NCBI RefSeq assembly: GCF_008933115.1
Contig: NZ_WBVO01000001.1
Span: forward strand, 620,001 to 684,000
Source of the DNA: Phaeocystidibacter luteus
Lineage (GTDB): Bacteria; Bacteroidota; Bacteroidia; Flavobacteriales; Schleiferiaceae
Length of the DNA: 64,000 nt
Direction: 5' to 3'
Shown piece after piece: positions 8,784 to 15,829 of this stretch (positions are counted from its first letter, which is position 1; every line of letters begins with the position of its first letter). The notes beneath the pieces are model-generated. The model saw only the letters and a program-made list of their open reading frames with translations, was not told where the DNA came from and searched no databases. Position numbers and translations under genes: made by a program.

Positions 8784-9812
8784 CTAAGGCTGACAGAACA
8801 ATGTGTCGGATGTTGTCACCTTGCCAAATCGCAGATCACATGTATAATCTCCAAACACCAACTCCTCAAGAGAGGCATTTGCCAGGCGCTTGTTGAGCTC
8901 GAAGCTTCTGCGAACCGAACTAACGATACCCACGCCATTTTGAACATTTGTAAAGAGCGGTGGGTCTTGCAACACTCCACTCTGAGGCTGACTAACGTTT
9001 ATGTATGTTGCCAAATCATCGGCACCCGCTACAACCTCTACATCTACCCTACGCGCAATTCTGATGCGATTTCCCGTAGGCGGAACCAGCTTGGCAGCAA
9101 TGTTCCCATAGAATTGATCTAGAGTTATGAAGGACGAGATTTCACCAATGCCATCTTCATTATCTCCCGTTACATACGGAAATGAATACGTCACAGTGTG
9201 TCTGGAGCTATCGGCCTTATTATTACGAGGGAATTCTACATACCTCAAGTGCATGTTTGCATTGTACACTCGGCCGTTCACCGCTTGATCCCAAGCCACT
9301 TCTTGTCCGCGTATACCCGCCGGATTCACCGTAGGGAACCTAGGTTGAGTAATGGCAAAGTCTTGCACCATTTGCGTTTCAGCACGAATTTGAGCGTTGT
9401 CATCCGGACGTGTAACCACTACCTCGTACACCAAGTCTTCATTGAGGTTGCCGTTAATGCGATAGGCAGTGTACCCTTGTGTTGTAAAGAAGCCAGTATC
9501 TAGAGTGATACTCGGGTCTTTCACCGCAGTTACCTGCTGGACGATATTGCCGGATTGGTTGCGTCCAATGAGCTGGACGTCCAGGGAATCGTAGTAAAGG
9601 CTATCTGCTAAATCATTGCCTCCAAAGATTCCTTCATCACCCAAATATGCTCGGGTAACTCGGATATAATTTACCGATGTGCTTGCATCTAAAGTGGCGT
9701 AAACAACGGTGGTCTCTTCGAATGGGGCGTTGACGTCCAACTCATTGTCGCAGCTTACTGCGAATATGGATAGAACGGTCAAACTAAGGAGTGAGTAGAG
9801 TGTACTCTTCAT
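8784..9812 (-). CDS. DUF4249-like lipoprotein
   Basis: This 342-residue protein begins with a lipoprotein signal whose lipobox is FAVSC, followed by DNELDVNAPFEETTVVYATLDAS and an early VNYIRVTRAYLGDE strand, the layout of DUF4249 proteins of Bacteroidota. It is predicted to be beta-rich and attached to the outer membrane. DUF4249 genes usually sit beside TonB-dependent receptors; here no receptor is adjacent (the nearest is at 3.1 kb beyond dnaK), so its partner is unclear. It has its own terminator and promoter and appears monocistronic. The function is unknown, and the family assignment rests on overall pattern rather than a sharp motif. Confidence 0.65.
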   Translation of the reverse strand: MKSTLYSLLSLTVLSIFAVSCDNELDVNAPFEETTVVYATLDASTSVNYIRVTRAYLGDEGIFGGNDLADSLYYDSLDVQLIGRNQSGNIVQQVTAVKDPSITLDTGFFTTQGYTAYRINGNLNEDLVYEVVVTRPDDNAQIRAETQMVQDFAITQPRFPTVNPAGIRGQEVAWDQAVNGRVYNANMHLRYVEFPRNNKADSSRHTVTYSFPYVTGDNEDGIGEISSFITLDQFYGNIAAKLVPPTGNRIRIARRVDVEVVAGADDLATYINVSQPQSGVLQDPPLFTNVQNGVGIVSSVRRSFELNKRLANASLEELVFGDYTCDLRFGKVTTSDTLFCQP

Positions 9813-9836
9813 TTCGTGCGTGCTTTGTCAATTGCC

Positions 9837-9844
9837 AAAGGTAA
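9837..9844 (-). promoter_or_regulatory. -7 box TACCTTTG of the DUF4249-like gene
   Basis: TACCTTTG is a full match to TAnnTTTG, 25 bases upstream of the ATG at 9812. A convincing TTG at the -33 distance is not seen. Confidence 0.45.
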
Positions 9845-9950
9845 GGTTTGGTATGGATAACGCACGCATCTCACCAATCGTTTGGTGCCTCAATGTAAAA
9901 CTGTTCCAATTGTACTGCGTACCTTCGCTATTCCTTTAATCCCCTAGTGT

Positions 9951-10769
9951 ATGTCAACGGCAAAATCTGATTACAAGAAGATCACCACGAACTCTGTTCA
10001 GGAAATGAAACGCAATGGAGAGAAAATCTCTATGCTAACGGCGTACGATTTCACAATGGCCAAGATTGTAGACAGTGCCGGGATTGATGTGATTCTTGTT
10101 GGTGATTCGGCTTCGAATGTGATGGCTGGACACGAAACCACGCTTCCAATCACACTTGATCAGATGATTTACCACGCAAGCTCTGTGGTAAGAGCGATCG
10201 ACCGCGCGCTTGTTGTGGTCGACCTCCCCTTTGGTTCATACCAAGGAAACTCCAAAGAGGCGCTCACTTCTGCGATTAGAATTATGAAGGAAAGTGGCGG
10301 ACATGCCGTAAAGCTCGAAGGGGGAACTGAAATTGTAGACTCGATTGAACGAATCTTGAAGGCAGGTATTCCAGTAATGGGACACCTAGGCTTGACTCCT
10401 CAATCCATTTATAAGTTTGGAACGTACACCGTTCGCGCCAGAGAGGAAGCGGAAGCTGAAAAATTACTGGAGGACGCTAAGGCGCTCGAGGCAGCTGGAT
10501 GTTTCGCCTTGGTTCTCGAAAAGATCCCAAGCGCCTTGGCCAAGAGAGTTGCAGAATCACTCGACATCCCTGTGATTGGAATTGGCGCTGGTCCCGATGT
10601 GGATGGCCAAGTACTCGTGCTCCACGACATGCTGGGGATGACCCACGAATTCCATCCGAGATTCCTTCGCCGATACCTCGACTTGTATGATCAAATCACA
10701 GGAGCCGTGGGGAATTACGTTACCGATGTTAAGAATCGCGAATTCCCGAACGACAAAGAATCGTATTGA
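9951..10769 (+). CDS. panB: 3-methyl-2-oxobutanoate hydroxymethyltransferase
   Basis: PanB adds a hydroxymethyl group from methylene-tetrahydrofolate to ketoisovalerate, giving ketopantoate for pantothenate and CoA synthesis. The 272 residues match the usual bacterial length. Recognised segments are [32 protein letters not shown] (metal-binding Asp), [12 protein letters not shown] (second metal Asp), [15 protein letters not shown] and [29 protein letters not shown] box at 9920-9927, 23 bases before the ATG, is a near match to the -7 consensus. The stop overlaps the ATG of the pseudouridine synthase gene by one base (TGATG). The rest of the pantothenate pathway is not in this window. Confidence 0.97.
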   Translation: MSTAKSDYKKITTNSVQEMKRNGEKISMLTAYDFTMAKIVDSAGIDVILVGDSASNVMAGHETTLPITLDQMIYHASSVVRAIDRALVVVDLPFGSYQGNSKEALTSAIRIMKESGGHAVKLEGGTEIVDSIERILKAGIPVMGHLGLTPQSIYKFGTYTVRAREEAEAEKLLEDAKALEAAGCFALVLEKIPSALAKRVAESLDIPVIGIGAGPDVDGQVLVLHDMLGMTHEFHPRFLRRYLDLYDQITGAVGNYVTDVKNREFPNDKESY

Positions 10770-11446
10770 TGTCTGCGAAGCTCGATATTCTTTATGAGGA
10801 CAATCACCTCGTCATTATCAATAAAAGAGCTGGACAGATTGTACAAGCCGATGCAACCAAGGATAAGACCTTGGGTGAATACCTGGCTGACTACATCAAA
10901 GAAAAATACAATAAGCCTGGAAAAGTCTTCATTGGCATTCCACACAGGCTCGATCGACCAACTTCGGGGATAGTCATTTTCACAAGGACGAGCAAGGGCT
11001 TGAGCCGGATGACAGAACTCTTTAAGAAGCGTGAAATCTCCAAAACCTACTGGGCCGTAACTCAGGAGAAACCCACAAAAGAATCAGGTCGACTCGTAGA
11101 TTGGGTTCGCAAGAATCCAAAGCAGAACAAGAGCTACGTTGTACCAGAAGGCACAAAGGGTTCACAACAAGCGATTCTCAACTATTCGTATCTGAGATCA
11201 AGCGACCGTTATCACCTGCTAGAAATAGATCTTGAAACGGGGCGGCACCATCAAATACGAACGCAACTCACAAATCTGGGTTGCCATATCAAGGGAGATG
11301 TGAAGTACGGCGCCGACCGACCTAACAAGGACCGAAGCATTCATCTTCATTCAAGATCCGTATCTTTCATCCACCCAATCAAAAACACACCAATCCAAAT
11401 CGATGCAGAACCGCCAAACGACCCCGTTTGGAATGCATTGAAATAA
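10769..11446 (+). CDS. RluA-family pseudouridine synthase
   Basis: The protein (225 residues from the ATG at 10769) is a compact RluA-type enzyme without an S4 domain. It opens DILYEDNHLVIINKRAGQIVQ, has the catalytic block HRLDRPTSGIVIFTRT (the Asp of HRLD is the nucleophile-like residue, near 62) and ends with LLEIDLETGRHHQIRTQL, all typical. It converts a specific uridine in rRNA or tRNA to pseudouridine; the target position cannot be told from the sequence. Its start overlaps the panB stop by one base, so it is co-transcribed with panB although the functions are unrelated. Confidence 0.92.
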   Translation: MSAKLDILYEDNHLVIINKRAGQIVQADATKDKTLGEYLADYIKEKYNKPGKVFIGIPHRLDRPTSGIVIFTRTSKGLSRMTELFKKREISKTYWAVTQEKPTKESGRLVDWVRKNPKQNKSYVVPEGTKGSQQAILNYSYLRSSDRYHLLEIDLETGRHHQIRTQLTNLGCHIKGDVKYGADRPNKDRSIHLHSRSVSFIHPIKNTPIQIDAEPPNDPVWNALK

Positions 11447-11456
11447 GCCTCACAAG

Positions 11457-12428
11457 ATGAGATACGCCAAACTCCTTCCCCTACTTCTTTTGGTGTCCTG
11501 TAATTCGCCAGAAAACAAAACCGAAAACAAAGCTCCAAGCTCACCGTCACCCACGATATTAATTCACGGAGGGGCCGGAACTATTACTAAGGAGGGGCTA
11601 TCTGACGAGGTAGAAGCCGCATATGAGCGTTCGCTTCAACGAGTTTTAGACAGTGGTTACAAATGGCTAAACGAGGGTGTTGCACCCGAAGAAGTTGTAG
11701 CGAGATCGATTTCTATGATGGAATCTGATTCTCTTTTCAACAGCGGTGTCGGCGCGGTAGTCACAGCCAAAGGCGAAGCAGAACTAGACGCCTCTATTAT
11801 GCGGGGATCAGACCTTCAGGCCGGGGCGGTTTCAGGTTTGAAGCACATTGAACATCCTATTCAGCTCGCCAAGGTGGTTATGGATTCATCGAAACACGTC
11901 ATGCTAAGTGGCACTGGCGCTGAAGAATACGCACAAAAAATGGGGTTCCCATTGGTAGATAATTCGCTGTTTATCACACATCGAAGAGCGAATCAATATG
12001 CCGATTTAGTTCCAGATAAAATGGGAACGGTAGGCGTCGTCGTACTCGATGCCGATGGCAATCTATCCGCAGGAACTAGCACGGGGGGAATGATGATGAA
12101 GGAATATGGACGGATTGGCGATAGTCCGATTATTGGCTCCGGAACCTATGCAGATAATGCGGGTTGTGCTGTGAGCTGTACCGGACATGGAGAGTACTTC
12201 ATTCGCCATAGTGTAGCCGGACAATTGAGTTTGAGAGTGAAGCACGGAGAAGATTTATCCGCTGCAGCCAATGATATTCTCTTCAACATTTTAAATGCAC
12301 AGCACGGAGCAGGTGGTCTCATTGCACTTGACGCCAACGGAAACTACACGATGCCGTTCAACACTTCGGGCATGTTTAGAGGGGTCAAGAATGCGGATAC
12401 CACCTTCGTTGGAATGTATTCAGAATGA
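11457..12428 (+). CDS. Isoaspartyl peptidase/L-asparaginase (Ntn hydrolase), lipoprotein
   Basis: This is a plant-type asparaginase/isoaspartyl dipeptidase of 323 residues with a lipoprotein signal (lipobox LLVSC near residue 15). The family motif ILIHGGAG is near residue 36, and the autocleavage site and nucleophile is Thr191 in KMGTVGVVVLDADG, followed by LSAGTSTGGMMMKEYGRIGD and GSGTYADN. The precursor self-cleaves before Thr191 to give alpha and beta subunits. The export signal suggests a periplasmic role in degrading isoaspartyl peptides or asparagine. It lies 10 bases after the pseudouridine synthase gene, probably in the same transcription unit. Confidence 0.92.
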   Translation: MRYAKLLPLLLLVSCNSPENKTENKAPSSPSPTILIHGGAGTITKEGLSDEVEAAYERSLQRVLDSGYKWLNEGVAPEEVVARSISMMESDSLFNSGVGAVVTAKGEAELDASIMRGSDLQAGAVSGLKHIEHPIQLAKVVMDSSKHVMLSGTGAEEYAQKMGFPLVDNSLFITHRRANQYADLVPDKMGTVGVVVLDADGNLSAGTSTGGMMMKEYGRIGDSPIIGSGTYADNAGCAVSCTGHGEYFIRHSVAGQLSLRVKHGEDLSAAANDILFNILNAQHGAGGLIALDANGNYTMPFNTSGMFRGVKNADTTFVGMYSE

Positions 12429-12459
12429 AAAAACCCCGACCAACACGAGGTTGTCGGGG
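12428..12459 (-). terminator. Terminator of the hsp20 gene
   Basis: A GC-rich stem (CCCCGAC-CAAC with GTTG-TCGGGG, one bulge) is followed by six T on the minus strand. It ends the small heat shock gene; the same hairpin, without a T-run on the plus strand, lies directly after the asparaginase stop. Confidence 0.7.
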
Positions 12460-12488
12460 CTTCACGCAACTATATAGAGTGGATCCTC

Positions 12489-12914
12489 TTATTGGATCTC
12501 GATGACCCTTGGTCCGCGGTCCTTCGCTTCTTCACGCTTAGGCACCATCACATAAAGAATTCCGCTGTCGTACTTCGCAGAAATCTTGTCCTCATCAACC
12601 AGTCCTTTCGGAAGATTGAATGAACGAGTAAATGACTTCACATTGAACTCTCTGTACTTGTACGTCTTGTCTTCTTCGGACTTCTCAAGCTCCGCCTTTA
12701 CGATGAGTTTGTTCTCAACAACTTCAAGCTTGAAGTCTTCTTTCTTCATTCCAGGTACCATCAATTCAATGTTCCACTCGTCAGACTTCTCCTGAATGTT
12801 AGCCTTTGGTGTCCAAGATTCATTCAAGTGAAAATTGGTCGGGAAATCATTGAGGAGCTCATCGAATAGTGAGTTCATTGATGTGTTTCTTGTTGGAAAA
12901 TGCATGGTTCTCAT
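12489..12914 (-). CDS. Hsp20/alpha-crystallin small heat shock protein
   Basis: This 141-residue protein has a short N-terminal arm (SLFDELLNDFPTNFH), an alpha-crystallin domain from about residue 35 (PKANIQEKSDEWNIELMVPG; REFNVKSFTRSFNLPKGL) and a C-terminal I-x-I anchor (PRVIEIQ). Such proteins form oligomers that hold unfolding proteins for DnaK to refold, and dnaK lies 4 kb away. The start is uncertain: ATGs at 12914, 12905 and 12878 are all possible. The gene is monocistronic with its own terminator, and an 11-base motif shared with the dnaK upstream region lies 22-32 bases before the first ATG. Confidence 0.93.
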   Translation of the reverse strand: MRTMHFPTRNTSMNSLFDELLNDFPTNFHLNESWTPKANIQEKSDEWNIELMVPGMKKEDFKLEVVENKLIVKAELEKSEEDKTYKYREFNVKSFTRSFNLPKGLVDEDKISAKYDSGILYVMVPKREEAKDRGPRVIEIQ

Positions 12915-12935
12915 ATCTAGTGTTCTTTTGATTTA

Positions 12936-12946
12936 ATATCGTTTGA
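12936..12946 (+). promoter_or_regulatory. Shared motif upstream of hsp20 (ATATCGTTTGA)
   Basis: The same 11-mer as upstream of dnaK. Here it forms part of TATC-GTTTGA-GATA, a small inverted repeat. It is a possible heat-shock control site, supported only by its presence before both chaperone genes. Confidence 0.35.
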
Positions 12947-13116
12947 GATACTGCCCTGAAATCAATTCACATACCACCTCAAAAACCACTTCATTTCACC
13001 GTCATTTTGACACTTTGAACGAATTTCGCAAGACAAAATGTCGCAAACACCGTTTTTGAGCTGCCTAAATTGACAGCAGATATTTCGTAATTTCCAGCTC
13101 AAACACCAGAACAACT

Positions 13117-13950
13117 ATGATAAAGACGAAGTACCTCCTTCTTTTAAGCGTTGCTTTCATTCTATCACAATGTAGTAGCGTTCCGCTAACAGGGCGTAAG
13201 CAATTTAACTTACTGTCCGACAGTGAAATGCACGCCATGAGCTTTCAGCAATACAATCAAGTAATCGCCGAAAGCCAATTGTCGAACAACGCTTCCCAAA
13301 CCGCCATGATTGAGCGCGTGGGAGTGCGAATCAGCACCGCAGTTGAATCCTATTTGAAGGACGAGGGAATGGAAGATGTGGTAGATGGATTCGAATGGGA
13401 ATTCAAACTGATAGATAGCGACCAGCTCAACGCTTGGTGTATGCCTGGAGGAAAGGTTGCATTCTACACGGGAATACTTGGAGTTTGTCAAGATGATGCC
13501 GGAGTAGCCGTAGTGATGGGTCACGAAGTTGCGCATGCCATTGCCCGTCATGGATCGGAACGCATGTCGCAAGGATTGGCCACCCAGTTTGGCGGACAAG
13601 CTTTATCCGTTGCCCTTGCTAACGAACCCGCACTCACCCAACAGCTTGCGCTTACCGCCTTCGGACTTGGTGCTCAGTTTGGCGCCATGCTTCCATTCTC
13701 TAGATTGCACGAAACAGAGGCGGACGAGCTCGGACTCTATTTCATGGCTATGGCGGGATACAACCCCGAAGAAGCACCTAAGTTTTGGGAACGAATGAAT
13801 GCTCAAGGCGGAGCACAACCTCCTGAGTTTCTTTCTACCCACCCAAATCATGAAACACGCATTTCCGATTTGAATGGCTGGATGCCAAAGGCGAAAGAGT
13901 ACTACAAGCCACAAAGCACTGGCGGCGTTGGTAGACCAACCAAACTATAA
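13117..13950 (+). CDS. M48-family metalloprotease, lipoprotein
   Basis: The 277-residue protein has a lipoprotein signal (lipobox ILSQC, followed by SSVPLTGRKQFNLLSDSEM, a sequence typical of LoiP/YcaL-like M48 proteases). The zinc motif HEVAH is at residues 136-140 and the third ligand is in HETEADELGL near residue 200. It lacks the TPR extension of BepA and should be a periplasmic peptidase involved in envelope quality control. Three bases separate it from the hydroxylase gene downstream, and the next two genes follow without gaps, so all three are probably one operon. The link with lipid enzymes could be membrane maintenance, which is inference. Confidence 0.92.
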   Translation: MIKTKYLLLLSVAFILSQCSSVPLTGRKQFNLLSDSEMHAMSFQQYNQVIAESQLSNNASQTAMIERVGVRISTAVESYLKDEGMEDVVDGFEWEFKLIDSDQLNAWCMPGGKVAFYTGILGVCQDDAGVAVVMGHEVAHAIARHGSERMSQGLATQFGGQALSVALANEPALTQQLALTAFGLGAQFGAMLPFSRLHETEADELGLYFMAMAGYNPEEAPKFWERMNAQGGAQPPEFLSTHPNHETRISDLNGWMPKAKEYYKPQSTGGVGRPTKL

Positions 13951-13953
13951 GGT

Positions 13954-15156
13954 ATGGACATCAACCCAATTGTTCTCTCCATTCCCGTATTCTTTGGTCT
14001 GATTCTCATTGAGCTAATCGCCGACCTGATTACCGGAAAACGGAGCTACAGATTGGGAGATGCTTATGGAAATATTTCGTGTGGAATATTCGAACAGACC
14101 ACAGGAGTTCTGGCCAAGATTTTCACCGTTGGAATCTACACTTGGGTGTATCAGTTCAGAATTTTCGACATTGAGCGAACATGGATATACGCGGTTGTAC
14201 TCTTCATCGCAGTCGACTTTCTCTACTATTGGGCACATCGAATCAGCCATGAAACCAATTTGCTTTGGCTCGGACACGTAGTCCATCATCAAAGCGAAGA
14301 CTACAACTTGAGCGTAGCACTGAGGCAAGGAGCGGTCCAAAAGGTATTCACCTCTCCATTCTATCTACCCTTGGCCTTGCTCGGGTTTGCACCGGATTGG
14401 TTCCTCTACATTCTCGCCTGGAACACCTTGTATCAATTTTGGATTCACACGGAGAAAATCGGCAAACTGGGTCCGCTTGAGTGGATCCTCAACACCCCTT
14501 CTCACCACAGGGTACATCACGGCAGAAATCCAAAGTACATCGATAAAAATCACGCAGCCACACTCATCGTCTGGGATAGACTGTTTGGCACCTTTCAAGC
14601 CGAAGAGGAACGTCCCACCTACGGCATTACCAAACCGGTGAACTCTTTCAATCCAATTGTAGCACACTTGAAGCCTTTTTCGGACCTAGGTAAGGAGTTG
14701 AAAGGTCTCAACACGAAAGAGTCTATTCAACTCCTTTTTGCGCCTCCAGGATGGCGACCTCAACGTCTGGGAGGCAGAGAATACGCACCTGAAATCACCG
14801 AAGCCAAAAAGTACAACCCCGTATTAAGTTGGCCTATTACTCTAATCACTCTACTTCAATTCGTCGTCGTACTCGGTTTCGTAGCCTTCTTCCTATTTTC
14901 AGTGAATCAACTGTCCACAGCACAAGTCCTTACAGGAATTGGAACCATCATACTCACCGTTTTCGCCCTTGGAATGAAGGCAAATGGACAAACTCCAAAC
15001 CTACTTTTAGAAGCGGGGATGATTGCTTCCATCACGACATGGTGGCTACTCGTAGACATTCCGTTAGCGGCCTACTCTTTCGGAATTTTATTGCTCATCC
15101 TTTCAGCACTCTCTCGCCTTTACAAAGAGCCATTGACAACCAAGAATGCGGCCTAA
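13954..15156 (+). CDS. Sterol desaturase/fatty acid hydroxylase family protein, alkylglycerol monooxygenase-like
   Basis: This is a 400-residue integral membrane protein. Several N-terminal membrane segments frame the di-iron histidine cluster: YYWAHRISHETN near residue 90, GHVVHHQSEDYN near 108 and SHHRVHHGRN near 186, followed by the conserved WDRLFGTFQAE. The order and the C-terminal block of four further membrane segments resemble alkylglycerol monooxygenase (TMEM195) more than C4-sterol oxidases. AGMO cleaves the O-alkyl ether bond of glyceryl ethers using tetrahydrobiopterin. The downstream gene, overlapping by 11 bases, looks like a lysoplasmalogenase, which supports an ether-lipid role but does not prove it. 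Confidence 0.85.
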   Translation: MDINPIVLSIPVFFGLILIELIADLITGKRSYRLGDAYGNISCGIFEQTTGVLAKIFTVGIYTWVYQFRIFDIERTWIYAVVLFIAVDFLYYWAHRISHETNLLWLGHVVHHQSEDYNLSVALRQGAVQKVFTSPFYLPLALLGFAPDWFLYILAWNTLYQFWIHTEKIGKLGPLEWILNTPSHHRVHHGRNPKYIDKNHAATLIVWDRLFGTFQAEEERPTYGITKPVNSFNPIVAHLKPFSDLGKELKGLNTKESIQLLFAPPGWRPQRLGGREYAPEITEAKKYNPVLSWPITLITLLQFVVVLGFVAFFLFSVNQLSTAQVLTGIGTIILTVFALGMKANGQTPNLLLEAGMIASITTWWLLVDIPLAAYSFGILLLILSALSRLYKEPLTTKNAA

Positions 15157-15829
15157 CTATACTCCAATAGTACTCTACATTATAGCTACACTCGTAGCAT
15201 TTGTCGTATTTGTGGAGATTGGAGGGCTCGTGGGCTACGCTTCGCACGCCCTACCTCATCTGGTTTTGTTAGTTTTTTGGTTTAATCGAGTGGGAAGTGA
15301 CTACAAATTATTCTCTATCGCCTTGATTGGGTACGCAATTACCGACCTTCTCACGCTACACACGGAGACTTACTCTTCCATACTAACGTCCGTTGGAGCC
15401 ATCATTAGCCTGTCTTTTCTCATTTGGGCTTTCTTCAAATGGCGAAGCGGCTATGCGAAACGCAGGGCGTACGTCGGACTAATCGTGGTGATTTACGGCA
15501 TCGGGTATTTTTTGCTGATTGAGGAAACCATTCCGCAGGAACTGCTCATTCCAATTGGGATTTATGTGGCGCTCGATGCCCTGTTGTTTGTTGTAGTGTC
15601 TGGGATGAAACTCCGAAACAACTTCTCTTACATTCTTTGCATAATCGCAGTGTTCATTCACCTAGTGTCAGACGGAATCTACGCCTATCACTTTTTCGTT
15701 GAACCGCTCATTATAGGAGAGCCAATTATGGGATTGATGCACAGCTTATCGCAAGGATTGTTTGTCATAGGCATCCTTAGTGAAAACCAAACGCCTGAGT
15801 ACGCTTACACGGGGTCTACATCAAAATAA
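15146..15829 (+). CDS. YhhN/TMEM86-like membrane protein, possible lysoplasmalogenase
   Basis: The 227-residue protein is almost entirely hydrophobic, with about eight predicted membrane helices, small acidic residues in several of them (ITDLLTL, LDALLFVVV, LVSDGIYAY) and a C-terminal MHSLSQGLFVIGIL helix, as in the YhhN/TMEM86 family. That family hydrolyses the vinyl ether bond of lysoplasmalogens in animals and in some bacteria. It starts inside the end of the hydroxylase gene (11-base overlap) and its 3' end overlaps the convergent priA by 25 bases. The family call rests on topology and length; no single motif is decisive. Confidence 0.55.
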   Translation: MRPNYTPIVLYIIATLVAFVVFVEIGGLVGYASHALPHLVLLVFWFNRVGSDYKLFSIALIGYAITDLLTLHTETYSSILTSVGAIISLSFLIWAFFKWRSGYAKRRAYVGLIVVIYGIGYFLLIEETIPQELLIPIGIYVALDALLFVVVSGMKLRNNFSYILCIIAVFIHLVSDGIYAYHFFVEPLIIGEPIMGLMHSLSQGLFVIGILSENQTPEYAYTGSTSK

